Below are positions 22,699-35,962 of a stretch of DNA of 64,000 nt, piece after piece (within the stretch, counting starts at the first letter, position 1; every line of letters starts with the position of its first letter). This DNA is from Stromatinia cepivora (taxonomy: Eukaryota > Ascomycota > Leotiomycetes > Helotiales > Sclerotiniaceae). The position numbers and the translations under genes were made by a program. The notes beneath the pieces are model-generated. The model was given only the letters and a program-made list of their open reading frames with translations. It was not told the origin of the DNA and made no database searches. The stretch is from assembly GCA_014898415.1 (NCBI GenBank), contig RCTD01000013.1, positions 1,364,001-1,428,000 of the forward strand. Direction: 5' to 3'.

Positions 22699-22953
22699 TT
22701 ATACAAAACCTATACTTAAAAGCTCTTTCTTCAATAATAAACTCCAATCTCTTCTAACTTGCTTTAAACCATATAGATTTCGTAGAGCTTGTAATACATA
22801 CCCCTTTTTGACTTTAATATTTTGGGGTAATTCAAGATAGATCTCTTCCTTCAAATGCGATTCGATAAAGGCGTTTTTGATATCGAAATATAAATATTCC
22901 AAATTTTCCTTTGCAATGATAATTAAGAATAATCTGAATATATCTAGCCTCAT
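22699..22953 (-). pseudogene. Copia 1 reverse transcriptase remnant
   Basis: An 84-codon open stretch containing FDIKNAFIESHLKEEIYLEL and LYGLKQVRRDW, which match the Copia RVT_2 blocks (DVKNAFL..LEEEIYM and LYGLKQSPRxW). Surrounding frames are interrupted by stops. Confidence 0.88.
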
Positions 22954-23538
22954 TATTGATACAAATGTTTCATTGTAATCCTTTCCTAATACCTAATTGA
23001 ACCCTCGAATTATTAATCTTGCCTTAAATTGTTCTACTTTGTTATCCTTAATCTTAACTATAAATACCTATTTCGTCGAAACCAAATTACTTCTTTTAGA
23101 AAATATATATTCTTCCCAAATACCATTTTGAATCAAAAATATAATTTTCTCTTGAATAACTTTCTTCTATTTTTCAAAGTATTCTCGATTCGATATTGTT
23201 TCCTTATAAATTCTTAATATTTTGATTCCTAGAACTTCTTCGACCAAATATACTACATCTTTTGTATTATTTGTATCTATCAACGAAATCATGAAATCTG
23301 AAACGATCTTATCTTTGATATAAAAATCTATCTTATAAATAATTGGGATTGTAATTATAATATATTTTATATTTTCTTAAATTTTAGCCTATATAGATAT
23401 CACAATCAATACCCTTATAATCTTGCTTTCCTATTTTTCTTCAGGATTTTGTTTTATATTTTTTTTCCGTTTTCGTATTAAATATCTTAGGGATTCGTTT
23501 TCAAGATCTATTTTATCTTTTTGTTCGATCTCAAATGA

Positions 23539-23877
23539 TTATAGATTTATTTCGTTTTTTAATTCTATTGAAATAAACTTATCAGCAAAATTTAAAATAA
23601 TCTTAAATTTTGCTTCTAATATAGATTCAGGATTTGCAGAAATTGATTCTTGGATTGGATCTTTTGAAATAATGGATTCGATATTTGAAGTATCCTTGGA
23701 AGAAGATTTTTGATTTGTTTTCTGGATATTGTTATCTTTATTTTCATTATATATTGATATTGATATATCTAATTTATTTGGTTTCAATTCAACAATTAAA
23801 GTACTTGATATAATTATTGAACTCAATATAATATCTATTAAAAAGAACACTTGGAATGAAAATGATATAGATATCAC
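23539..23877 (-). pseudogene. Copia 1 polyprotein linker remnant
   Basis: A 112-codon Ser/Ile/Lys-rich frame between integrase and reverse transcriptase. It has no catalytic domain of its own. Near-identical sequence occurs in Copia 2 (about 38051-38299) and in the short LTR element at about 43195-43435, which is what identifies it as transposon-derived. Confidence 0.7.
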
Positions 23878-24885
23878 ATTTAATATTAAAAATGGAGAAA
23901 ATACCTTATTTGTTATTGATCTATTATAAGGTTTTCGATTTAATTTTACATTCTTTATTCCTTATAGATCTAATTTATAATTTCTTAATTTAAAATCCAA
24001 ATCTCCTTTTCGATGAGATTTATCTATGATTACTTTGTTTGATCGAAATGTATAATCTAATTCTAAAGAATACATTTTGATATATTTATTTATAACTTTT
24101 GAATATCCTAGAAATACACCGATTCTCAAAGTGTCCCGCAATTTATTGTATCTTTATTCTTTCGGAATAGTTTTGGGATTAATATAAATATAATATTTAC
24201 TTTCCTAAACTTTATATATCTTTATATTTGATATTATATTTATAAAAGTTTCTATAAGGAATCGATTTATTCCGTTTATATCAAAATCAATATTAATGCG
24301 ATTCTTGATATAAGTATTATATTCTACAATTTTGTCCCAAAATTCTAATAATAATCCAGTTTCTTTTAGTATTACTTTTATATCTGCCTTTATAATTCTT
24401 ATATTCCATTTTATAGATTCGTTTTGATATAAAGAGGTAATTGTTATAATTTCGGATTATATATTTAATAATTATTTACAAATAGTTTATAGAAATTCCG
24501 ATATATTGTTAATCCTGATTGTAATGATCTTTTCTTTAGTAACTAATTCTATCTCTTTTTTCCAAGTTTTCAATATTTGAATTATATTGTTTTTTTGTTT
24601 AAATAATATAATCCAATTTACTTTTGTATAATTATTAATGATCAATATAAAATAACGATTCCCTCAAATCGATTTTGGGAATAATCCTGCAACATCGAAA
24701 TGTATAAATTCGAATCTTTTTGATTTATATAGATTCAATTGTTTCGAAATACGATTGATTATTTTGGTGAGTATATATACTTTGTAGATATTTAATTCAA
24801 TTGGGATCTTTATTAGTTTAATTATATTGAATACCTTATATAGATTCTTGATCTTGTTTGAATTTAGATGGTTGAATTTTCGATA

Positions 24886-25263
24886 TTATAATAAATATCT
24901 CTTTTTCTTCTTGAATATTAATTCGTTATCGATATTTTTAATGCTATCGATTATCTCTGAAGAAAAGCCTTTTTCCTGATCATTTTGATATACACTAGAA
25001 TAGAGAACTATATCCTTATATCCTTTGATCATATATAAAATCATGTATATTCCGTTTTGCATTTTAGTATGGATGACTTTCTTATTGTCCTTTTTGAAAT
25101 ATATATAATAATAATTGAATTCCCTTTGCAATTCTATTTCGCAGATCCTTTTTCCTGATAGCAAGTTTACTTTTAGCCTTGGTATATATAATACATTTGA
25201 AAGTAACATTTTAGAACCATCTTTGTATACTATATCCACTAAACCCCAATAACGATAATACAT
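24886..25263 (-). pseudogene. Copia 1 GAG-pre-integrase remnant
   Basis: A 125-codon frame with the pattern LSNVLYIPRLKVNLLSGKRI, the conserved protease/pre-integrase junction of Copia polyproteins. The homologous stretch of Copia 2 is at 29550-29903. Confidence 0.85.
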
Positions 25264-26750
25264 TATTCCTTCATTAACCTTTATCCTTCATTTGATAATA
25301 AATTTTATTGATCTGAATAATAAAGATTGATCAGATATATATAAAGAAACATCTATATCAGCATATCATTTGTTAAAGGAAACTTTATTAATAATTTCCT
25401 TTATCAAATTGTAATCTTCCTTTATTATATCTTCAATATCAGAATCTAATTCAAAGATATTGTTAACAAAATATACTTAGTTTTTCTTATTGAAATAGAT
25501 CTTTTTCGGATTCGATAATCCCCTTCTTCTTTGATAATAAAAGTAATTGTAAAAGAGTTTGTTGATTTGTACTAAATGCAGATAGTCTCATATATAATGA
25601 TTTTCTCTTTGATATAGATCACAAATATTATTTGAAATCTCGAAATCTGATTCTTAATATTGAAAAGTATATCTAAATCTTTTCGCAATTTGTATTAACT
25701 TTGATCTATTTTTAAAATAAAGTTCTTTAATCTATAAATGCTTGATTTTATTATCGATACTAAAATTAGTTTGAATATCTAATATATCTATTATTCTTTG
25801 ATAATCGATTGAAAGATTATATATTAAAACCAAGAACAGGGTAATATCTTGATATACTAATCGATAGCTTTTGTTTGTAGTTTTTAATTTCTTTCTATAT
25901 TTTTTCAATTTATTCTAAATTTCGATAATAGTTATATCGAGATGGGTATTGAATTGAAATTTGAAGTTCTGGATTATTGTTATATATGTATTGATTATGA
26001 TTATACTAATTCTGGTATATTTTGATTTAAGGTATTTTCAAAGTATATATACTGTTGAATATTTGTTGATAAAGGTTTTATTATTATTATTGAATGTTGT
26101 ACAAATATATGATAATATATTCGCTTCGTTTTTTAAGTATTCCGATTTCAATTCGATATTGTAATATACATGATCATTGATTTTGTAGGTAGATACTATA
26201 TTGAATCTTGCAATCTATATATATTTGTTTAATATTTGATCAATTGTATAAAATTATCTTTTCCTTTTCAATTGTATCTTTATTTATTTGAATCATTGCT
26301 TATAATTATTTTGATCAAGTTTCGAAGAATTGTTTGATTTCGACATTGTAAAGGTTTTTTGTTGTTTGATAAGTATCAAAGATAGTCTTCAGATTTTTAA
26401 GACAATCTTAAAAAAAAAAGATATATAGCAAATAAATTCAAAATAATAAAGAAATATAAAAATAAAATAATAAAAGAATTCATAAGATTGTATTATAATA
26501 TATTTTCTTGTAGCTATACGAATTTGCTTTTCGCCTTTGTTATAATTCTGTATCAGTACTATACAGATTGCTCTCCATTTTGGCCTATAATATTATAAGT
26601 TATAAACTATATTATTATATTTCAACTCTACTTCGATAATATTATATAAAAACTCTGATTTTTATTTTATTTTATCTTTATTAATTATACTAATTCTTTT
26701 TTAATTTACTTTGCTTTTTAATTACTATTATGTAACCGGATCTTATAATT

Positions 26751-26916
26751 TGTTAATTTTTGGTACAGGAAATAATAGTATTATTGATTATATAAATTAA
26801 ACTAAAGATCTATAATTCTAGTAGGAATAGAATTGAGGTTATCCCCAAATATGGTCTGTACACCATTGTGATCTCGTAATCTCAATTCTAATCCTATGAT
26901 GGCCTCATTTCCAATA
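26751..26916 (-). repeat. Copia 1 5' LTR
   Basis: 166 bp, the same length as its partner. The plus strand begins TGTTAATTTTTGG. It is followed immediately by the duplicated target TATTA. Confidence 0.88.
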
Positions 26917-27460
26917 TATTATATATTCTTCTTTTTATATTGTTATTCAATATCTCGATATAATATTATTATTTTAACTTGTTCAATATATATTATATAA
27001 TATATATTATACTTTAGTTTTCCGGTTTTCATTTTTTTTTTCGACGAAATAGAAAATTTTAAACAGAATAAGAAATATAAATAAAGTAATAGAGTTTATC
27101 TAAATATCTTTCGTTTCTTAAATAGAATATTTTTAATCTTTTAGTTTTTTTCTTTTATTATAATAATAATCTCTCAAAAATCTATTGATACAAAATACTC
27201 ATATATTTAATAATTCTATATTTTCATTCTTAAATATAAATCAACCACTCTAGTTTCCGATCACTCTTAATTTCCGATCACTCTTAATTTCCGATCACTA
27301 TTTATATTAAAAATCACGATTTTTATTTATTAATAACTTTATAACGATTGAATATTCTTAAATAGTTTTTTAAATATATGTTTTTTATAAATACTAATCG
27401 ATTCTGAAAATTTCATAATTTTGGATATTTTTTTCATCAAAATATTGAATATTTAAATTT

Positions 27461-27870
27461 CTGATTCTCAATTTATATATAATTTATATACTAATTTTAA
27501 AAATATAAAAATCTTAAATGACTTTTCAATAAAAATAATTAAAAATAAATTGTTAATTTTTTTTAGATCTTTGAATTATATTTTAAAAAATAAAATTAAT
27601 TTTTATATATAATAATTTATAAATAATCTTTATTATTAATTAATTAATTCTTTATATAAAATTTAAAATAGATTAAAATATAAATATCAATAAAACATTA
27701 TTTATAAATAATAATTTTTGATAATTAAATTTATTTTATAAAATATAATTTAAAGCTTCTATAAAAATTAATATTTTATTTTTAATTATTTTTATTGAAA
27801 AGTTATTTAAGATTTTTAGATTTTTAAAATTGATATATAAATTATATATAAATTGAAAATTGGAAATTTA
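27461..27870. repeat. long inverted repeat (about 90-bp arms)
   Basis: The left arm at 27461-27552 and right arm at about 27776-27870 are reverse complements over most of their length (for example CTTTTCAATAAAAATAATTA against TAATTATTTTTATTGAAAAG). The loop is about 225 bp. It lies within the GTTTCCGATCA element, directly left of the Copia 2 insertion. Confidence 0.65.
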
Positions 27871-27877
27871 ATCTTTA

Positions 27878-28043
27878 TGTTGGAAATGAGGCCATCATAG
27901 GATTAGAATTGAGGTCACGAGACCACAATGGTGCACAGACCATATTTAAGGATAACCTCAATTCTATTCCTACTAGAATTATAAATCTTTAGTTCAACCT
28001 ATATAATCAATAATATTATTATTTCCTATACCAAAAATTAAAA
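27878..28043 (+). repeat. Copia 2 5' LTR
   Basis: 166 bp, starting TGTTGGAAATGAGG. The terminal AACA of the family reads AAAA here. Confidence 0.86.
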
Positions 28044-29549
28044 AATTATGAAATCCGATTGTATAATAATAACTAGAAAACAAAGCAAATCAAGAAAGGA
28101 TTAATATAATTAATAGAAATAAAACAAAATGAAAATCAGAGTTTTCATATAATGTTACCGAAATAGAGTTGAAATACAACAATATAACTTATAATTCACA
28201 ATATTACAGGCCAAAGCAAAGAATAGTTTACACAATACTGATACAGAATTATAATAGAGGCGAAAGCAAATTCACATAACTACAAGAAAACATATTATAA
28301 TATGATCTTATAAATTCTTTTATTGTTTTATTTTTATATTTCTTTATTATTTTGAATTTATTTGTTATACACTTTTTTTAAGATTATCTTAAAAATCTAA
28401 AGATTATCTTCGATACCCATCAAATAGTAAGAAATTTTCATAATATCAAAATCAAACAATCCTTCGAAGTTCGATCAAAATAACTATAAGCGATGATTCA
28501 AATAAACGAAGATATAATTGAAAAGGAAAAAATGGTTTTATATAATTAATCAAACATTAAACGAATATATACAGATTGCAGGACCCAATATAGTATCTAC
28601 TTACAAGATCAATGATCGTATATATTATAATATCGAATTGAAATCGGAATATTTAAAGAATGAAATGAATACACTATCATATATTTATACAATACTCAAT
28701 AATAACAATGAAACCTTCATCAACAAATATTCAATAGCATATACATTTTGAAAATACCTTAAATCAAAATATATTAGAGTTAGTATAGTTATAATTAATA
28801 TATATATAACGATAATCCAGAACTTCAAATTCCAATCCAATACCCATCCTAATATAATCATTATCGAAATTTAGAACAAATTGAAAGAGTATAAAAAGAA
28901 ACTAGGAATTGTAGATGAAAGTTATTGATCAGTATATCAAGATATTATCCTGTTCTTGATTTTAATATATAATCTTCCAATCGATTATCAAAAAGTAATG
29001 AATATATTGGATATCTAAACCAATTTTAGTATCAATAATAAAATCAAATATTTATAAATTAAGGAATTTTGTTTTAAGGATAAATCAAAGTTAATACAAA
29101 TTATGAAAAGATCTAGATACATTTTTCAATATCAAGAATCAGATTCCGAAATCCTAAACAATATTTGCGATCTGTATTAAAAGGAAGATCATTATATACG
29201 AGACTATTTATATTTAATATAAACCAATAAATTCCTTTATAGTTATCTTTGTTACTAAAGGAAAAAGAAATCACTGAATCCGAAAAGGATTCATTTCAAT
29301 AAAAAAGACCAAATACATTTTGTTAATAATATCTCTGAATCAGACTCCGATATTAAAGATATAATAAAGGAAGATTACAATTTGATAAAAAAAACCATTA
29401 ATAAAGCTTCCCTTAACAAATGATATGCCGATATAGACATTTCTTTATATATATCTGATCAACCTTTATTATTCAGATTAATAAAACCTATTATCAAATA
29501 AAGAATAAAGATTGATAAGGGAGTAATATATTATCGCTATTAGGATTTA

Positions 29550-29903
29550 GTGAATATAGTATACGAAGATGATTCTAAAATATTATTTTCAAATATATTA
29601 TATATACTAAAGCTAAGAGTAAACTTATTATTAGAAAAAAAGATCTGCGAAACAAAATTACAAAAGGAATTTAACTTTTATCATATATATTTCAAAAAAG
29701 ATAATAAGAAAATTATCTATATTAGAATGCAAAATAGAATATATATGATTTCATATATAACCAAAGGATATAAGGATACAACTCTTTATTCTAATATATA
29801 CCAAAATGATCAGGAAAAAGGTTTTTCTTTAGAGATAATCGATAATATTAAAGATATCGATAACGAATTGATATTTAAAGAGAAAAAGAGATATCTATTA
29901 TAA
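29550..29903 (+). pseudogene. Copia 2 GAG-pre-integrase remnant
   Basis: A 117-codon frame colinear with the 24886-25263 remnant of Copia 1 (LFSNILYILKLRVNLLLEKK and YQNDQEKGFSLEIID). The substitutions are those expected from RIP, such as P to L and G to E. Confidence 0.83.
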
Positions 29904-30885
29904 TATCGAAGATTCAATTATCTAGATCCAGATAAGATCAAGAATCTATACAAAGTATTCAATATAATTAAATCGATAAAGGTCCCAATTGAATTAGATA
30001 TCTACGAAGTATATATACTCATCAAAATGATCAATCATATTCCGAAGCAATTGAATCTATACAAATCAAAAAGACTCGAATTTATACATTTCAATATTAC
30101 AGAACTATTTTCAAAATCGATTTAAGGAAATCGTTATTTCATATTGATCATTGATAATTATATAAAAATAAATTGGATTATATTATTTAAACAAAAGAAT
30201 AATATAATTCAAATATTGAAAACTTAAAAAAAGGAGATAGAATTAGTTATTGAAGAAAAGATTATTACAATCAAGATTAACAATATATTGAAATTTCTAT
30301 AAATTATTTGTGAATAATTATCGGGTATATAATCCGAAATTATAATAATTACCTCTTTATATCAAAATAGATCTATAAAACAGAATATAAGGATTATAGA
30401 GGCAAATATAAAAGTAATACTAAAAGAAACTAAATTACTATTAGAATTTTGGAATGAAACTATAAAACATAATATTTATATCAAGAATCGTATTAATATT
30501 AATCCTGATATAAATAGAATAGATTGATCCCTTATAAAAGCTTTTATAAATATAATACTAAATATAAAGATATACAAAATCTAAAAGAATAAATATTATA
30601 TTTATATCAATTTCAAGATTATTCTGAAAAGATAAAGATATAATAAGTTATAGAACATTTCGAGAATCGGTATATTTTTAGAATACTCAAAAGTTACAAA
30701 TAAATATATCAAAGTGTATTCTTTAGAATTAGATTATACATTTCGATTAAATAAAATAATTATAGATGAATCTTATCAAAAAAGAGATTTAAATTTTAAA
30801 TTAAGAAATTATGAATCAAATCTATAAAAAACAAAGAATATAAAATTAGATTGAAAATTTTATAATAGATTAATAACAAACAAAG

Positions 30886-31167
30886 TGTGACGCACAAGAG
30901 CCGTAGTAGAGCTGAATAAACAGGGTCAATTATGTTCTTTAGAATCTATAACTGAAGAACTATGGCTCGTAAGGAGCGATTAGATATATATACACAAATA
31001 TCCATTTGTAAGCTGTGGAGTTGTACGCATATATTATTAGGGTCACCATTTTACCATACTAAATCGCATGAATTGTAACGTATATACACGGACGATCAGC
31101 TCATCAATGGACATGGGAGATAAAAGGTATCATATAGTTAGTCTCCTATGGTTTACGATTCGTAATA
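30886..31167 (-). repeat. Gypsy 3' LTR
   Basis: 282 bp, starting TGTGACGCAC on the plus strand. The inner side (31168-31180) is a run of C residues on the plus strand, that is a polypurine tract (GGGGGGGG) on the element's sense strand at the place expected for second-strand priming. Confidence 0.88.
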
Positions 31168-32161
31168 CTACCCCCCCCTTCGGAAAAGCTCGCCCTCGAG
31201 CATTTCATTTCTCTATTCTATTGCTATTTCATCGGAAACCAGGTTTTGTGAAAATTCATGAACTTTAAATCAATTAGATTGATTATTTTGATTGATTTGG
31301 TTAATTTACTGGAAATTGACCAAATTGACCAAATTAATCAACCAAATTAATCAAAATGATAAATGAATTAACCAAATCGATCAAATCATTCATCAATTGA
31401 TTAAATTAATATTGATTCGTATTCTTCTTGATTTGGGGAACCTTTGAAAGGAAAAAGTTTCAATAGAAAAGGGAAGAAGGTTGAATTATGATATAGTGAT
31501 AATGGATGGTTGATATAGTCAATTCCGAAATCGACCAAGTTAATCGATCAAATTGATCAAATCAATCAAATTGAACGAAATCGATAGGGGTAACGTTATA
31601 TTTCGTTCTTATTATATTCAAGCTTTCCTTTACATGATTTTTGAAATGATTATAGGCATAAGCTTTTAAAATATATTGCCTTCATATTGTTTTGATGGTA
31701 GTAGCTCGTCTATTATATGGAACTCAGATTATATGTGTATACAATCAAATTCCCTCGAATTTGTATGGGTTTTTGATCCTTTCACAATTATATGTATATG
31801 TATCATTATAAAATCATAATATCTAGTTTGCTGTATTGAAGAATATTTTTCTTTCCCTTGATTTCATAGATGAATCGTTATCTATATGATTATAATTATC
31901 CTTTCCGCTTTTATAAAGCCTTATCCAATCGATTAATCGATTAAGAGGACCAGGTAATGTTGGATTGGTTAGATGAAAATCGTGTAAAAGGTGCGATGAT
32001 ATTTTAAGATCGGAAGTAGGATACCAGGTAAGATCGATATCGTTATTAAATTACGAGATTCTATATAATAAGGTTTTTCATACTTTCTTTATTGTTAGAA
32101 TTTTCTCCATTTTCTATTCCGAATCATCAGTTATATTAATAGATAGAGATAGTTTGAATAT

Positions 32162-32344
32162 TTAATCAAGAAGAGAATCGTTATATACCTTACATAATCG
32201 ATCTAAAGGGAAAACAGGATGAATTTTTATTGTAATCGGGAATTCGAATTTAAAAGAACTTTTAAATCGATTAATGATTTTGAATCTTCTTTGAATTGGG
32301 AAGTCCAGTTTCTTAGATGATCTTTGGGTAGAATAACTCTTCAT
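32162..32344 (-). pseudogene. Gypsy integrase C-terminal remnant
   Basis: A 60-codon frame with KKLDFPIQRRFKIINRF and FPITIKIHPVFPLDRL, the post-core segment seen in Gypsy integrases (LxPKxxGPFxI and IHPVFHVSxL). Confidence 0.72.
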
Positions 32345-33019
32345 ATTAAATTATATATAATCTCTGATATCGAAATCGATCTTATATTAATAAGCATTTA
32401 TGGATTTCGATATCTTGGCTTGGGTATACAATAAACCTTCTTTCGTTCGCGCGAAAGCTAATCTATTGCATTCTATATATATACAGGTATTACGTATATT
32501 CATATCATCTATTGGCTTACTAGCGTCTTCCTTTCATTCCCATGTACATTTCGATACATGCCTGTATAAGATTTCGTAGGGTGTAAACCCTTTTAAAGAA
32601 TCGTATAAAAGAGTAAATTACGTATAATCCATTATAAATAGGAATTCTAATCAATCGTTTTGATAATAATTAATAAACAACCTTAACTGCTGTTGAAGGT
32701 ACTGATTATAGATCTCAGTTTGACCATCGATTTGGGGATGGTAAACAATGGATGGTTTGAGATCGGTTCCTAGGATTTGACTGAATTTCTTTTAGAACTA
32801 TAATATAAATTGGGAACCGTAATCCAATATTATAATATCAAGGGGATTATAATATCGATATATATAATAGAAATATAATTATATTTGAATTCAAGTATCG
32901 ATTGATTTATAATAAGGTATAGAAATAGTTTGCTTTATCAATCGATCAATAATAACTAAAACATTATTATATTCGTATTTATTCTTATTAAAGTTGCAGT
33001 AATCTATAGTAACATATTG

Positions 33020-33262
33020 CTATATTCGATTAGGAATCGGAAGTGGATACAATAAACCGGGGGTACGATCGTATGGAACGGAACTACATTTGCAGATATG
33101 ACAATTGTATATATATCTGACTATAATATTATGCATTCTGGACCAGTAGTATTGTTGAGATAATAAGAGGTAGGTTTTGTTTATACCAGGATGAACAGTG
33201 AAAACGGAATTATAGGCTTCACGAATCAGATAAGTTCGAAGGTTATCAACATCAGGCACCAT
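33020..33262 (-). pseudogene. Gypsy integrase zinc-finger remnant
   Basis: An 80-codon frame containing HPGINKTYLLLSQQYYWSRM and CHICK, the HHCC finger at the integrase N-terminus (H..HxGxxKTxxLLxxxYYW..CxxC). Confidence 0.88.
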
Positions 33263-33643
33263 TAAGCAGTTATTATAAAATAAGAGATCATTTTGGAGTG
33301 ATATATATTTGTGATTTTAAGTAATTTGTATTTTGAATATTAATAAGCTATTTATAGTTTTATTTGTTTCGATGATATAATTAATTAGATCAAATCGAGG
33401 AGCGATTTCATTCAAATCGATATTAATAATCATTGTTTCGTTTGGATAATATTTTCGTAAAGCTTTTCTCATGATTTCGGTATCAATTTGGTTATCTTTA
33501 ATAAACTATTGGAGGCGATTTTTCTTTTTGGTATGGTTCTAAAGGTCCAATTCGTTGGTCCGACAGGTTAAGGTGTTGGCGAAAGAGTTATCTTTTCCAG
33601 AGCGATATATAATGATGAAGTTATAATCGGCTAGAACTTCTGT

Positions 33644-34183
33644 TCAGCAAATTTGTCGGGCATTAAGAATCTTAGTAATCATAAAATATTCGAGAGCCTT
33701 ATAATCAATATAAACCTTGATTTTATATAATGAACCGGCGAATTCCGTTCTCCAATAGTTGAGAGATCGAATAATTGACAGCATTTCCTTGTCATGAACT
33801 TTGTAGTTCAGTTTAGCGGCAACCATGGTTTTGGAGAAATAAGCTACGAGAAACCAATCTTCGCTATGCTATTATGATAATATATTAGCAATTATCCCAT
33901 CGGATGCATCTGTTTCGAGTATACAAGGGAATTGATGATTATAATATTACAAAAGCGGAGTAGAGATAAGCTTTTTCTTCAAGATATTGAATACATTTTG
34001 GCATACTTCGTTGAATACAAATTTAATGTTTGCTTTAATGAATTCGTTGAGAAATTTCGTTATTATATTATAATCCTTAATGAATTGTCGATAAAAATTG
34101 CAAAAACCGAGGAATGATTGAATCCTTTTCATTGTTATCAGAAAAATCCAATTCTCAATTATCTCAATCTTTTCAGAATCCAT
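33644..34183 (-). pseudogene. Gypsy RT connection and RNase H remnants
   Basis: Two broken frames. 33947-34183 has FLGFCNFYRQFIKDYN, the RT thumb/connection block. 33644-33826 has KLNYKVHDKEMLSIIRSLNY and VYIDYKALEYFM, the RNase H block (NYxxxDKELLAIV and TDHxxLxYF). Confidence 0.86.
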
Positions 34184-34282
34184 CTTTACTCCTTTAATAA
34201 AAATGATAAAGCTTAAATACTTGATATATATAATATTGAATTTGTATTTCTTGAGATCCGTTTATAGGCTAGTAGCTTCTAA

Positions 34283-34873
34283 TTATTCGAGAATTAGTTT
34301 AATATGAATTTGGTACTCTTTTTTGTTTTCGGAATAGATTAGAATATCGTCGAGGTATACTGTACAGAAGATATCTAGATAATCGAATAGAACATTATTT
34401 ATATAACACTGGTAGATTGCAGAACCATTCGTTAATCCAAATAATACGACCTTACATTTGTATGATCCGTATCGGGTTTGGAAAATAGTATACTCTTTCG
34501 AAGCAGGATCCATTCTTATACAATGGAAAGCTTGACGAATATCGAGTTTGGTAAAAACCTTAACATCGGAAAGCCAAGAAAGTATTTCGTCGATCAAAAA
34601 AAGGGGATACCGATCCTTATACATTAAGGAATTCAATAATCTAAAGTCTATATAGAACCTCAAACTACCATTGGATTTCTTAACGAATAGAACAAATGCA
34701 GTATAAGGGGCTTGATTGGATTCAATGAAACCTTTGCTGAGATTATCCATAATATATTCTTTGACGATTTCCAGTTGTTCTAGGGACATCTTGTAAAGCG
34801 GGCTATAGTACAAGGCTTGTTCTCCTTCGCCTTCCAATATGATTTTATAATTATAAAATCGGTTAGAAGGCAA
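34283..34873 (-). pseudogene. Gypsy reverse transcriptase remnant
   Basis: A 196-codon frame with SNGSLRFYIDFRLLNS, FTKLDIRQAFHCIRM, FQTRYGSYKCKVVLFGLTNG and the active-site block YLDDILIYS. This is the best-preserved transposon frame in the window. Confidence 0.92.
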
Positions 34874-35662
34874 GATATTTGATTTATACTTGGAAAAGGC
34901 TCGATGATATTATCGATATTCAAATGGTATTTCAAATTCTGAATCGATTTCGGCCAATATTCGATCGAGTTTCTTTCGAACTTTTGTATTCTTGAATTCG
35001 GTCAGGGCAACCAATACTCTCTCTTCTATATATCATTCGTTTTATCGGAAATCTATTATATTATCGAGTTCTTTCAGAGTAATAATAAAGAGTTCAGTTT
35101 GTTCATCTTTTTTATATTCTAATTAAAACTTATCAGGTTTGAATATATATAGATCGAGGATTTCGGGCGATATATGGGGGAGGCATTCGTAGATCTGCAA
35201 TAATGATATAATTGATTAGGAAAAAGATGGATTGAACTTGAAAGAAATCGAAGCCTCTTCCTTTTCAACAAAAATCTGTATTACATTCATACTTGAAGAT
35301 TTTTATTATATATCATTAATTGCAATTAATCTATTCAATTGTGAATCTCTTCGATTCCAATATTCTTCGAACTGGTCATCTCGTCGATCAACATCTTGTT
35401 AGATTAATCGATCGATTTTCCGTTTGCAAAGGGATGATTGGATAACAAGGAGATTATTCGAATAAGAGATGATACAAGGTTTTTCTTTAAACTATTTAAA
35501 ACATCTATTGAAGCAATCAAGCTTCGCTCGAATTTTTGATAACCAAAATCTACCTAAAATAATATTATAACTCCTTAATTCAATAATAAGGAAAAGGACA
35601 AAAAATTATTCACAATTATCGATCATTAAATTAAGGAATGTGAAATAGGTAATAATATAGCC

Positions 35663-35962
35663 TTATATATTATTATACCCTTTAACTTCAATTGAAACTT
35701 CAAATAATATAATTCTGGATTTAAATATAGGAAATAAACAAATAAGGAATATAATATTAATAAAAGCAAATTTATTTGCTTCAAAATCAATAAATACTCT
35801 TGATCGATAAATATAACTATTTTTTGAAAGGTTATAAAAAAGGATGAATACTTTTTCTTTTATAAATTTAATTAGATCAAGAAATCTTATATTCCATATA
35901 ACATTTAGAATAGAGATAAAATCTAAGCGTTTAGTTTTAAACGCTTTTCTTCTTCTAAACAA
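35663..35962 (-). pseudogene. Gypsy retropepsin remnant
   Basis: A 99-codon frame with SRVFIDFEANKFAFINI. It aligns to the aspartic protease core, where DSGA has become DFEA. The Gly-to-Glu change is a G-to-A transition of the RIP type, so the protease is dead. Confidence 0.65.

Larger units (their letters stand above)
21433..26916 (-). mobile_element. Copia-type LTR retrotransposon 1, complete but RIP-mutated (5484 bp)
   Basis: Two 166-bp LTRs (21433-21598 and 26751-26916) flank an interior read on the minus strand. A 5-bp target duplication TATTA lies outside (21428-21432 and 26917-26921). Remnants in Copia order along the minus strand: GAG-pre-integrase (24886-25263), integrase-to-RT linker (23539-23877), reverse transcriptase (22699-22953) and an RNase H piece (near 22075-22120). 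Frames are broken by many stops, so it cannot be autonomous. Confidence 0.9.
17760..27140. repeat. inverted pair of a dispersed repeat (17760-17950 and 26930-27140)
   Basis: The segment around 17780-17930 (motifs TCTATTCTGTTTAAAATTT and CCGGAAAACTAAA) recurs in reverse complement around 26985-27130. The similarity extends for roughly 150-200 bp through heavy mutation. The two arms enclose the first Copia element, a solo LTR and a TIR element. They may be the ends of an older element or two independent insertions; I could not find clean target duplications. Confidence 0.5.
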
